A stretch of DNA of 64,000 nucleotides, taken from contig NZ_CACSKB010000021.1 in assembly GCF_902706225.1 (NCBI RefSeq), forward strand, positions 1 through 64,000, written 5' to 3'. Made by a program: the position numbers and the translations under genes. Origin of the DNA: Microbacterium sp. 18062. GTDB taxonomy: Bacteria > Actinomycetota > Actinomycetes > Actinomycetales > Microbacteriaceae. The notes below the pieces were generated by a model. The model saw only the letters and a list, made by a program, of their open reading frames with translations, was not told where the DNA came from and did not search any database. Each line of letters opens with the position of its first letter. Position 1 is the stretch's first letter. Below are positions 1-7,747 of the stretch, piece after piece.

Positions 1-28
1 ACGACCGAGGACCACGTGGACGACCGGG

Positions 29-439
29 ATGCGACGCCCGGAACTCACCCCTGCCCTCGACACATCACCGCCCGTCCATCACACCAGCCGCGCTCAGCCG
101 AGGCTCATCGGTGGATCGGGGCTTAGCGGCGGCTGCAACACGGGCTACGTCATCGAAGAGGAAACGCGCTTCTTTCAAGGAGCGGGGACCGTCTACCGCG
201 TAGACGGCATCTTGCTCACCGAAGTCGCGACGACTCTCGCAGACGATGGCTACCAGCCCTTCCATGACGGCGCCTATGCCATCGAAGACGATGGGGCATC
301 GCTTCGCGTCTGGTATCGGCCCGGTCGTGGTGTCTCCCCCACCGGGCAGGTTTCGACAGACGGCGACCCCGCGTTCACACTCCCGAAGATCGAGAGCGCC
401 ATGACGTCCTGCGCGACAGGCGGCTCGGGAGGCATTTGA
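29..439 (+). CDS. uncharacterised small protein, doubtful gene
   Basis: Open frame of 136 codons from an ATG. I recognise no family. The middle part (about residues 38-100) mixes acidic, aromatic and hydrophobic residues in a way that looks more like a folded protein than the opposing frames do, but the first 30 residues are Pro/Arg/Ser-rich and look like translated noncoding DNA. No purine-rich ribosome site stands before the ATG. It could be the tail of a longer broken gene, since this end of the window carries several degraded genes. The call rests only on frame openness and composition. Confidence 0.3.
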   Translation: MRRPELTPALDTSPPVHHTSRAQPRLIGGSGLSGGCNTGYVIEEETRFFQGAGTVYRVDGILLTEVATTLADDGYQPFHDGAYAIEDDGASLRVWYRPGRGVSPTGQVSTDGDPAFTLPKIESAMTSCATGGSGGI

Positions 440-744
440 GGAGACTGGGCTGCACGTCCAGACCGTCCGAGAGCTGTGGGTCGCTACCGTGCCGACCGGC
501 GACGGCCGCCGTTCGAGAATCATGAGCTCCTCGCGGCTGCGACGGACGGCATCCTCGCTCCTGGAGACGACTCCGCCGATGCCCGGTGGTCACGGCCGAC
601 GAACTGCGGCAACTACCGTCGACTACCAGACTCGCCGACTATCTGGAGCAGGCCGGACGTATCCCTGCGATTTGACGCGACGGAGGTCCTCGGGACTTTC
701 GGCGAATCGTCTGGGAGAATGAAGACTGAGGGAGGGAAGCTGTC
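440..744. other. stretch with no convincing gene
   Basis: About 300 bases between the doubtful first gene and the two-gene nucleotidyltransferase pair. All frames here give Arg/Ser-rich products typical of spurious high-GC frames. The only clear signal is the purine-rich run just before position 745, which is the ribosome site of the next gene. Confidence 0.45.
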
Positions 745-1236
745 ATGGTGTTCCAGGGCGAAGTGCTGTCGATAGGTGCGCTGCTGGATCGCGCCCAGAC
801 CGCCCCTGCCGCCGTGCCGGCTGTCGGCGTCGGCGTGCGTCACACGGCGGCCGAAAATGCCGACCGCAGCGCAGCTTTGCTCGCGGCCGGAGACACTCTG
901 GAAGCGTGCTGGCGGTTCGGCATCCTCCAGACCCTCGACGACTACACCTCGACCCTCCGTAGGGGCGGCGTGCAGGTTGCCGCCGAGGTGTTCACGGATG
1001 AGCCCGCCCCCACTGGATCGGTGGAGCTCGATGCGGCGTTTGCCGCGCTGGCCGATCACCTGGCAGAGCGCGACGGCTGGCGAGCACAGGCATGGGCGCT
1101 CGAACCAGCCCGTCGCGCCGATCGTTGGTTCCCCGCCGTGCCCGCGATCTTCCGCGGCGAGGCGGAGCAGGACAGTCCGCGGGCGTTCCGTCAGCGGGGC
1201 ATCTTCATCACCGGACGGTCGCTGAACCGCGCATGA
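745..1236 (+). CDS. uncharacterised protein, probable partner (antitoxin-like) of the downstream nucleotidyltransferase
   Basis: 163 residues, start ATG preceded by a strong purine-rich site (gggagggaag, about 7 bases away). The product is mostly helical: residues about 42-75 and 90-130 look like amphipathic helices, and the C-terminal part has a run of Trp residues (GWRAQAWALEP). I do not recognise a named domain. Its stop codon overlaps the start of the next gene by ATGA, so the two are translationally coupled. In actinobacteria, small proteins of this kind commonly precede DUF6036/AbiEii-type nucleotidyltransferases, the arrangement of an antitoxin-toxin pair. That role is inferred from order only. 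Confidence 0.75.
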   Translation: MVFQGEVLSIGALLDRAQTAPAAVPAVGVGVRHTAAENADRSAALLAAGDTLEACWRFGILQTLDDYTSTLRRGGVQVAAEVFTDEPAPTGSVELDAAFAALADHLAERDGWRAQAWALEPARRADRWFPAVPAIFRGEAEQDSPRAFRQRGIFITGRSLNRA

Positions 1237-1907
1237 TCGAGCACGGCGCCGAGTTGGATGCCGAGCGCGTCCTCGCCCTGTTCCAGGAACTCTCCGATCA
1301 GCTCGCAGCGGCCGGGATTCACGCGCAGCTGTTCGTCGTGGGCGGGGCGGCAATGGCACTGGCCTACGACCATGGCCGCCTCACCCGCGACGTGGACGCG
1401 CTGTTCGTTCCCGCGCCGGAGGTGCGCCAGGCCGCCGAAGCGATCGGCGCCGCGCACGAGCTGGAGCCGGACTGGCTCAACGATGCCGCCAAGGGATTCC
1501 TGCCCGGCCAGGACGAGCACCCGACCACTGTGTTCGAGTCGGAGTCGTTGCTGGTGCAGGTCGCTTCGCCCGAGTACCTGCTGGCGATGAAGCTGCACGC
1601 CTCCCGCGACGAACGCGACCTGGACGACGCTGCAACCCTGTTCCTCCGCCTCGGCTACACCACCGCCGAGCAGGGCATCGAACTGCTGACGAGCACCTAT
1701 CCGGTTGGGCGGCTCCTGCCCCGGCACCGCTACATCGTGGAGGACGTCGCCCAGCGGGCTGCGGCACGTCGCGCAGAGCAGAAACACACCTCACAGCGGC
1801 CACCGCAGCGGGGCACGGAGCGCCGCGCCAAGCTCCCGCCGCCGGAGGCGTTCGGGCTCGGCTCGAACCGATCGAACGGTCCTCAACCACCCCCACTCGG
1901 ACGCTGA
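1233..1907 (+). CDS. nucleotidyltransferase-fold protein (DUF6036 / AbiEii-toxin-like)
   Basis: 224 residues from the ATG that overlaps the stop of the preceding gene by four bases; an upstream in-frame ATG would run through that gene and is not used. The nucleotidyltransferase signature is visible: a Gly-Gly turn (VVGGAAMALAY, about residue 32) followed about ten residues on by the metal-binding pair in TRDVDALF. The middle (SPEYLLAMKLHASRD) is the helix that follows the active site in the AbiEii/DUF6036 group. Proteins of this fold can act as toxins by transferring nucleotides to tRNA or other targets. The last 45 residues are Pro/Arg/Gln-rich and probably disordered. The family is fairly sure; toxin activity is inferred. 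Confidence 0.8.
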   Translation: MIEHGAELDAERVLALFQELSDQLAAAGIHAQLFVVGGAAMALAYDHGRLTRDVDALFVPAPEVRQAAEAIGAAHELEPDWLNDAAKGFLPGQDEHPTTVFESESLLVQVASPEYLLAMKLHASRDERDLDDAATLFLRLGYTTAEQGIELLTSTYPVGRLLPRHRYIVEDVAQRAAARRAEQKHTSQRPPQRGTERRAKLPPPEAFGLGSNRSNGPQPPPLGR

Positions 1908-2000
1908 GCCGCTCACCCCAAAATCACCCCGAGGACGGATTCAGGGGTCTGTGAGCCATCCGGAGGCCCCGGAGAATCAGGGGAACCCGCGACCCGGGCG

Positions 2001-2045
2001 CCTTCACACGGAAGAGGTCATCGGTTCGAGTCCGGTATCGCCCAC
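2001..2045 (+). other. 3' fragment of a tRNA-Val(CAC) gene, probable integration (attachment) site
   Basis: The bases read as the anticodon arm with anticodon CAC, the variable loop, the T arm with the GGTTCGAGTCC loop, and the 3' acceptor strand ending in GCCCAC. No D arm or 5' acceptor strand stands upstream, so this is not a functional tRNA. The 3' half of a tRNA gene left alone is the normal product of a tyrosine integrase inserting an element into the tRNA. No CCA is encoded and no integrase is seen nearby. The rest of the 1908-2165 interval holds no gene. Confidence 0.75.
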
Positions 2046-2165
2046 TTTGAGAGACCCGACCGCCGTTGTTCAAACTCCCCACGGAGAGCTGGTCAGACAA
2101 TCGGTTTGACCAGCTCCGCAGTGTCGCAGCCCGCCGGTGCTGATGTCTACGCAACGGCGTCCGAA

Positions 2166-3110
2166 TCAGACGTGCACACGAACCGCCGGTTCGTGTGCGG
2201 CTATACCCCACCTCGACGGAACCGGCGAGCGGCGAAGTCGGGGTCTGCCCATCCCACTTCTGCTGCGATCTGCTTGATCGGAAGCTCCGTCGAGCGGAGT
2301 TGCGCCATGCGTTCGGTCCGCACCATCGTCAGGTAGGCGATGGGTGCTTCCCGAACGCCTCCACAAACACACGCCTCAACTGCGACGACGACAAGTGCGC
2401 AGCCTCCGCCAGTTCCGGGACAGTCCATCGGCGCGCCGGATCATCCCGTATGAGCCGCGCGACGTGGCGGGCTTCGATGCGTAGTGGTTTGAACCGACGA
2501 TGCCGCGGAGCAGCAGGTACCACAGCGCTGCCGCGACCGATGCTCGGCACGCCTGCGGCCGTCGTTATGAAAGAAGCAACGACGTCGAGCACTGAGAGAG
2601 CAGCGCTTGCGCTCGGAGGAACTGTTCAGGCTGTGGCCCATCCAGACGGAGGGAGGCGAGCTCATCCAGCCACGGCATGAGATGGGCGGCGCGGTCTTCG
2701 CCGATCCTAACGATCTGCGCGGGTGTCGAGTAGCGGGCCTCGAAGAAGTCGCGTGCGTTGTGACGGTCGCAGAACTGCGCGGCGTACTGCCAGAACACCT
2801 GATCGATCAAGTAGTCGCGGTCGAGGTAGATCGTGGTCGTCGTCACGCTGCCCTCTGGCTCCGCGCCGCAGAGCGTCTGAGCGGCGAGAAGAACGACATC
2901 ACCGACCTGCACGTGCCGGGTACCAAACTCGCTGAATAGTAGGGCGCTCCCAGAACGGACGATGATCAGCTTCACACAATCGAACGCGACAGGATCAACT
3001 GGACTGTGATGTGAACGAGTCCGAGCTGCCAAGGGCGAGAAGGCCGCCCCGCCATTCCTCAGCGCCTGCGTGCCAGGTGCGGAGTCCGTTCGGGGCGGCC
3101 GCTATAGCCA
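2166..3110 (-). pseudogene. AraC-family transcriptional regulator, broken by several frameshifts
   Basis: Read from about 3110 down, successive frames give the pieces of one AraC-type regulator of about 310 residues: an N-terminal sensing domain (to about 2575), then the first HTH (WTVPELAEAAHLSSSQLRR), then the second HTH (LPIKQIAAEVGWADPDFA), then a C-terminal tail in yet another frame. Frame changes are needed near 3005, 2580, 2335 and 2205. Four breaks in one gene point to decay rather than to one sequencing error, unless the region is of poor quality. It sits between the tRNA-Val scar and an exporter operon, in DNA that looks acquired. It may once have controlled a neighbouring gene now lost. 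Confidence 0.85.
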
Positions 3111-3113
3111 TAC

Positions 3114-3857
3114 TCAGCCATTGGTGTCGCGTTTGCGGAAGGAGAGCCAGGACGCGACCCCGAGCAGTGCGGTCCACGTGGCCATCACGATTCCGCCGGG
3201 TATCGGGTCGAGGAGTCCGACTCCCGGATAGCTCGTCAGAAGCTGGATTCCTGCAAGGTCGGGCAGGAACTTCAACGCCGGGATGACTCCGAGCAAGGAG
3301 ATGGTGAGTCCGAGTACCAGGGGCACGAGCACGACGAGCGTCACGATGAATGTGCGGGCAAGGACGGTGATCGCTGCCGCGATCAGGCCGATCAGCGTGT
3401 AGTTCCCGGCGACGCCGACCAGGTTCCACCCCATTCCCGCGGTGAACTCACCGAAAGAGAGCCCCTGTTCACCGAGCGCTGCGTGTTTGAGGAGCACAGC
3501 CGCACTCGTGGCAAGGATGCCGACGAGCAGCGCCACCGCCGCGATCACCGTGAACTTCGCGGCAAGCACACGGCCTCGCTGGGGTGTGGCCGTCAGTGTG
3601 GTGCGGAGCTGGCCATCGGTATATTCGGTTCCGGCGATGAGCGCGGCGAGCAGAATGATCAACGGCTGCCCGAACCCGGCCGTCTCGAATCCGTGTGACT
3701 CGACGGGGAACGACATCGCCGCGGCTGTCGTGCCGTCGAAGGCGAGGCCGGAAGCGAGAGCGAGGGCGGGCGGCACAAGGAGCGCGGCGGCGAGTGTGCC
3801 CTCGATGCTGCGCAGGGTAAGCGCCTTGGTCCATTCGGCGCGGAGGGTGTGAATCAT
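3114..3857 (-). CDS. ABC-2 type transporter permease
   Basis: 247 residues from an ATG seven bases after the stop of the upstream permease; longer in-frame starts would read back through that gene. Six hydrophobic segments are visible: residues about 19-40, 60-80, 105-125, 145-165, 170-195 and 220-240, with the typical loop TEYTDGQLRTTLTATPQRGR after the second, as in DrrB/BcrB-like membrane subunits. It is the last gene of the order histidine kinase, response regulator, ATPase, permease, permease. The likely role is export or removal of a membrane-active or antibiotic compound. The substrate cannot be read from sequence. Confidence 0.88.
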   Translation of the reverse strand: MIHTLRAEWTKALTLRSIEGTLAAALLVPPALALASGLAFDGTTAAAMSFPVESHGFETAGFGQPLIILLAALIAGTEYTDGQLRTTLTATPQRGRVLAAKFTVIAAVALLVGILATSAAVLLKHAALGEQGLSFGEFTAGMGWNLVGVAGNYTLIGLIAAAITVLARTFIVTLVVLVPLVLGLTISLLGVIPALKFLPDLAGIQLLTSYPGVGLLDPIPGGIVMATWTALLGVASWLSFRKRDTNG

Positions 3858-3864
3858 CGGTGCC

Positions 3865-4641
3865 TCACAGGTCTCGGCGCACGAAGGCGGCCGCGGCGGC
3901 GGTGAGCAGAACCACTGCCCAAGCGGTTTGGACGATGCCGCCGGTGAGCGGGTCCAGGTGGATGCCGGTCGCGGGATCAGAGTAGAGGGCGGCTCCCGCG
4001 GCAACGGGGAGATACTTCGCGCCCACCCAGAATCCCGCGAGGAAGTCGCCTACGCCGATCACCAGCGGCACGACGACGATCAGCGGCAGGAGGGCAGTGC
4101 GTGCGAGGACACCGACGGCGAACGCGATCAGCGCAGTGAGCGTCCATGCGATCGTGACGCCGCCGAGATTCGCCCAGATCGCCGGGTTCAACGCCCACGG
4201 ATCGACGCCGGTCTCACCGGCCGCGTGTGTGATCAACAACGTGCCCCACATCGCCAAGAATGCAATCGCCGCAACCGTGGTCGCGAGGAGCAGCGTCTTC
4301 ATCAGGAACACGCGAAGTCTTCGCGGGGTGGCCAAAAGCGTGGTGCGGATCTGGGTGCCGCCGCCGTACTCGCTTCCGGCCCACAACGCAGCGAGAGCGA
4401 CGACGAGGACGTATCCGAAGCCGGCCATGTCGAAGCCCTGGTACTCGATCGGGATCGGCTCGGCAGAGAACAGTCGAGGGTCATCGGGTGCGATGCCCAC
4501 TGCTGACGCGGCGTTGCTCCATGCCATCGGCCAGGTGCCGAGGATCGTGACCAGCCCGAGTATCCAGGTGGCGCGAGCGGTGACTAGTTTGGTGGACTCC
4601 GAACGCGCGAGAGGGAGAGCGTTTCGCAGAAGACCGCTCAT
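3865..4641 (-). CDS. ABC-2 type transporter permease
   Basis: 258 residues. Its ATG overlaps the stop of the ATPase gene by four bases (ATGA), so translation is coupled. It is a paralogue of the next permease: both start with a short cytoplasmic helix, have a loop of the form GxEYxxGxxRTTLxATPxR after the second membrane segment, and end with an Arg/Asp tail. About six membrane segments are visible. Two different membrane subunits with one ATPase suggest a heteromeric exporter. The substrate is unknown. Confidence 0.9.
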   Translation of the reverse strand: MSGLLRNALPLARSESTKLVTARATWILGLVTILGTWPMAWSNAASAVGIAPDDPRLFSAEPIPIEYQGFDMAGFGYVLVVALAALWAGSEYGGGTQIRTTLLATPRRLRVFLMKTLLLATTVAAIAFLAMWGTLLITHAAGETGVDPWALNPAIWANLGGVTIAWTLTALIAFAVGVLARTALLPLIVVVPLVIGVGDFLAGFWVGAKYLPVAAGAALYSDPATGIHLDPLTGGIVQTAWAVVLLTAAAAAFVRRDL

Positions 4642-5375
4642 GCCGTCGCCCCGTCCGCACCGGTGGCGCGGTACTCCGTGTGCTCGTCGGTGAGTGCGAA
4701 GAACGCGTCCTCCAAGGTGTCGTGTGTACCGGTAACCTCTGCCGCGGTGCCCGCCGCAAGCACCCGGCCGCGGGCGATGACCACGAAATCGTCGGCGGTA
4801 TCCTCCATCTCGCTCATCAGGTGGCTGGACACCAGAACCGCTTTGCCGTCATCGGCGAGGGAGCGCAGGAAGCGCCTGGTCCACCGGATGCCGTCAGGAT
4901 CGAGCCCGTTCGTCGGTTCGTCCAGCACCAGCACGTCGGGGTTGCCGAGGAGTGCAGCGGCGATCCCGAGACGTTGCCCCATCCCGAGCGAGAACCCGCC
5001 GATCCTCGTCTTCGCGGCATCCCGAAGACCGGTGAGCTCCAGTACCTCGTCCACGCGTCGGGTGGGGATCGCGTTGGACTGCGCCACCCATCTCAGATGC
5101 GCCCTCGCCGTGCGGCCCTTGTTCGCGCCCGGGCCATCGAGCATCGCCCCGACCTTCCACAGTGGGCGCTCCAAGGAGCGATAGGGGCTCCCGTCGATCA
5201 GTGCCGCGCCGCTGGTCGCGCGATCCAGCCCGAGCAGGACGCGCAATGTCGAGCTCTTTCCCGCACCGTTGGGTCCGAGGAAGCCGGTGACCCGGCCCGG
5301 AAGTGCGATGAAACTCACGTCGTCTACGACTGCGCGTGAGCCGTGACGTTTGACCAGATGGCTGACTTCGATCAT
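4638..5375 (-). CDS. ABC transporter ATP-binding protein
   Basis: 245 residues with all nucleotide-binding motifs: Walker A GPNGAGKSS (about 34-42), a degenerate signature SLGMGQR (about 129), Walker B with LVLDEPTNGLDP, and the switch His in VSSHLMSEMED. This is the drug/bacteriocin-exporter (DrrA/BcrA-like) ATPase class. It energises the two permeases that follow with overlapping or near-overlapping junctions. An 83-base gap separates it from the response regulator gene, so it may have its own promoter answering that regulator. Confidence 0.95.
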   Translation of the reverse strand: MIEVSHLVKRHGSRAVVDDVSFIALPGRVTGFLGPNGAGKSSTLRVLLGLDRATSGAALIDGSPYRSLERPLWKVGAMLDGPGANKGRTARAHLRWVAQSNAIPTRRVDEVLELTGLRDAAKTRIGGFSLGMGQRLGIAAALLGNPDVLVLDEPTNGLDPDGIRWTRRFLRSLADDGKAVLVSSHLMSEMEDTADDFVVIARGRVLAAGTAAEVTGTHDTLEDAFFALTDEHTEYRATGADGATA

Positions 5376-5405
5376 GTCGACAAGCCAACCGACTCGGCCG
5401 GCAGA

Positions 5406-5427
5406 TGTCAGTCTGCGAGAGTTGACA
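5406..5427. promoter_or_regulatory. possible operator before the ABC transporter operon
   Basis: Inverted repeat TGTCA - 12 bases - TGACA in the short gap between the response regulator and the ATPase gene, 31-52 bases before the ATPase start. The spacing and place would suit a dimeric LuxR-type response regulator. Five-base arms can arise by chance, so this is weak. Confidence 0.25.
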
Positions 5428-5458
5428 GTCGGATGCGCCAGTGGCGGTCACGGGATCA

Positions 5459-6106
5459 TTAAGATGTGGGGGTCACGATGCCGCTCTCGTAGGCGATCAC
5501 GACGAGCCCCGCGCGGTCGCGGGTCTGGAGTTTAGTCAGGATGCGGCTGACGTAGGTGCGTACCGTCGTCACGGTGACGAACAGCTCAGCCGCGATCTCC
5601 GCATTCGATCTGCCTTGCCCGATGAGCGCCAGCGTCTCGCGCTCCCGCTCCGTGAGGTGGTCGAGCCGGTGATCCTCGCGCGGGGGTGCGAAGCGTCCGA
5701 TCAGTCGCTTCGTCACCTCCGGGGCGAGCAGCGCGTTGCCCTCGTGCGCGACGCGGATCGCGTGCAACACCTCGCTGGGAGGACTGTTCTTCAGCAAGAA
5801 CCCCGACGCCCCGACCCGTAGTGCCTCGTACACGTACTCGTCCAAGTCGAACATCGTCAGCACGATCACCCGCGGCCCATCCGGTTCCGCGACGAGGGCA
5901 CGGGTGGCTTCCAACCCAGTCATCCGGGGCATCTGCACGTCCATCAACACGACATCCGGACACAGGCGCGTAGCGCTTTCGACCGCCGCCTCGCCGTCGC
6001 CGGCCTCGCCCACGACCTCCATGCCGACATCGCTGTCAACCAGCAGCCGAAGCGACGAGCGGATCGCCGGCTCATCATCGGCTATCAGCACCCTGATCGC
6101 AGTCAT
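5459..6106 (-). CDS. two-component response regulator, NarL/LuxR type
   Basis: 215 residues. The receiver domain spans residues 1-120 with the acidic pair Asp10/Asp11, the phosphorylated Asp56 (VVLMDVQMP), and the conserved Thr and Lys further on (TMFD, FLLKNSPP). A LuxR-type HTH (about 145-210) carries LTERERETLALIGQGRSN and the recognition helix before VRTYVSRILTKL. The gene overlaps the kinase gene by four bases. It probably activates the adjacent exporter genes in response to the kinase signal. Confidence 0.95.
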   Translation of the reverse strand: MTAIRVLIADDEPAIRSSLRLLVDSDVGMEVVGEAGDGEAAVESATRLCPDVVLMDVQMPRMTGLEATRALVAEPDGPRVIVLTMFDLDEYVYEALRVGASGFLLKNSPPSEVLHAIRVAHEGNALLAPEVTKRLIGRFAPPREDHRLDHLTERERETLALIGQGRSNAEIAAELFVTVTTVRTYVSRILTKLQTRDRAGLVVIAYESGIVTPTS

Positions 6107-7263
6107 CCTTGACCTCCCACCGAGCGCCTTTGTAGCGGCACGGCTGCTGACACCGTGGATCCGGAGGTCGAGGAGGTGAAGTCCACCGTGCCGCCCAGCA
6201 GCTCGGCTCTCTCGCGCATACCCATCAAGCCGTGTCCGGGTCTGATCTCGCCCCGCGCTCCCTGGCCGTCATCCTCGACACCAACCGTGACCGCCTCGGA
6301 GGAAATGCGGAGCGTCACGGCCACGGAAGACGCCGACGCGTGCCGGACGACGTTTGTCACCGCTTCCTGCACGATCCGGAGCACCGTCGTCCGCACATCG
6401 GCAGGAAGAACATCGATTGCTTGTTCCGTGTCGAGGTGAACGGCAACACCCGCCTTTTCCGCGGTCAGCGCAACGCCCGCAAGCGCCGCCGAGAGAGGAC
6501 TCGACGCCATGTCATCCGCCTCGATGTCCGACCGTTCCAGTTGCAGGAGGGTTTTCAGCTCTGACAGCGACAACCGCACGTCGCTCTCGATACCGCGCAG
6601 CACTTCACGCAGATCGTCAGCGCCGAGAACGGTGACGTGGGCAGCAACGCCCGCTTGCACCCCGATCGATCCCAAGGAGTGCGACAGCACATCGTGAACA
6701 TCGCGTGCGAGGCGAAGACGCTCCTCCGCCCGTGACCGAGCTGCAGCCTCGCGTTTGACCTCTCGTGTCCGCACGCCGAGCACCCACGCGACGGACAACA
6801 CGAGCGCACTCAGCAACATCCCACGGAAGCGATCTTCGGCGCCCTCCGCACCAAAGATCGCAGACGCGACCACCACGACGAACGCACCGGCAAACATCCA
6901 CCACGGAAACTTGCGTCCTCCACGTGTCTCCGCCAACCCAAACACCGCGAATCCTGTCAGCACGAACGGATCAGCAGTCACGCCGAGGAGCCACGCACAG
7001 GCAGTCGCAGCAGCCGTCACGATCACTGCGAGAAGCGGCAGACGCGAACTGACCATCACACCGGTTACAGCGATCGCGCCCAACGCAAGCTGAGCCCAGC
7101 GAGCAATGACCCCATCTGGCGTGACGGTCAACCAGAGCCCTACGAATACCGCGAACCCGAGGAGCAGGCTCGTCAGCAGGCGCGACCGAATCCAAAGAAC
7201 GGAGAACCCACGCGAGCGCGAATCGTGGAGATCACGATCCGCACCCTCCGAGCTGGCTCCCAT
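6103..7263 (-). CDS. sensor histidine kinase, NarL-partner type (HisKA_3)
   Basis: 386 residues. Four or five hydrophobic segments fill residues 25-165, with very short outside loops, as in intramembrane-sensing kinases. The dimerisation/phosphoacceptor helix has LARDVHDVLSHSLGSI with the target His190. The ATPase domain follows, with the N box in VQEAVTNVVRHA and the G box in VEDDGQGARGEI plus GHGLMGMRERAELLGG. The start at 7263 gives a hydrophilic lead of about 20 residues; a later start is possible. Its stop overlaps the response regulator start by ATGA. A kinase with no large sensor domain beside an ABC exporter fits sensing of a membrane-active compound. Confidence 0.93.
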   Translation of the reverse strand: MGASSEGADRDLHDSRSRGFSVLWIRSRLLTSLLLGFAVFVGLWLTVTPDGVIARWAQLALGAIAVTGVMVSSRLPLLAVIVTAAATACAWLLGVTADPFVLTGFAVFGLAETRGGRKFPWWMFAGAFVVVVASAIFGAEGAEDRFRGMLLSALVLSVAWVLGVRTREVKREAAARSRAEERLRLARDVHDVLSHSLGSIGVQAGVAAHVTVLGADDLREVLRGIESDVRLSLSELKTLLQLERSDIEADDMASSPLSAALAGVALTAEKAGVAVHLDTEQAIDVLPADVRTTVLRIVQEAVTNVVRHASASSVAVTLRISSEAVTVGVEDDGQGARGEIRPGHGLMGMRERAELLGGTVDFTSSTSGSTVSAAVPLQRRSVGGQG

Positions 7264-7266
7264 CCA

Positions 7267-7590
7267 TCAATCGTACGAGGCGGCCATCGACACGCTCTGA
7301 GCGGGATGAGAAGCGGGTCGAGACGCCCCACGTGTTTGTCTACCTCGCGGGCGAATCTCTGCCCCAGTGCCGACAACGGCATCGCGAACCGTTATCGAAT
7401 CAACGGCGAGTCGTTCGGCTACCTCCGCCAACGTCAACCCCGCTTCGTAGAGGTCACCCGCCCTACCGCGACCGTCGTCGTCCAGGCCCAGTAATCGGCG
7501 ACCAGCTCCGCCCGCTGCTCAGGGGTCAATCGTGTTTGAGACTTCACCGAGTTTCTTGCGACAACGCCCCGCGTATCGCTTCTCACCGAG
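7267..7590 (-). pseudogene. remnant of a small helix-turn-helix protein of the recombinase-associated type
   Basis: On the minus strand one frame reads RLTPEQRAELVADY and another, offset by one base deletion, reads DLYEAGLTLAEVAERLAVDS then an Arg-rich tail ending at a stop at 7267. These are the two repeated HTH units of a small protein family found near site-specific recombinases in actinobacteria. Intact members have about 40 residues more between the two units, so an internal deletion plus a frameshift is likely. I see no catalytic recombinase domain. It supports the view that DNA left of about 7.7 kb was acquired and has decayed. Confidence 0.5.
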
Positions 7591-7695
7591 GTTCGACCGC
7601 GCGCTCCGCGCCCTTCGGAGCCCTTGAGAACACGGCGAATCAACGATTTCAGCGCCGGACGCTTGTCTGAGAATCGCTTGGGAAGGTCCACCGAT

Positions 7696-7723
7696 GAAGC
7701 CCCGGAGCGCGCTCCGGGGCTTC
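7696..7723. terminator. perfect hairpin, probable bidirectional terminator
   Basis: GAAGCCCCGGAGCG directly followed by its exact reverse complement, a 14-base-pair palindrome with no spare loop. It lies before the stop of the PemK-like gene and after the degraded HTH remnant. It has no long T run, as is common for GC-rich actinobacteria. Confidence 0.6.
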
Positions 7724-7747
7724 GCCTCTTCCGACGGGAACCGGACC

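Noticed and set aside
1924..2211. Minus-strand open frame with the peptide GRYRTRTDDLFRVK
   Set aside because: This peptide is the antisense translation of the tRNA-Val 3' region and is a known kind of false protein call.
2166..3110. Programmed frameshifting in the AraC-type gene
   Set aside because: Four shifts are needed, with no slippery heptamer or stimulating structure seen, so decay or sequence error is far more likely.
1..7700. A prophage or integrative conjugative element
   Set aside because: No integrase, capsid, terminase, relaxase or replication gene is seen; only scars and cargo-like genes are present.
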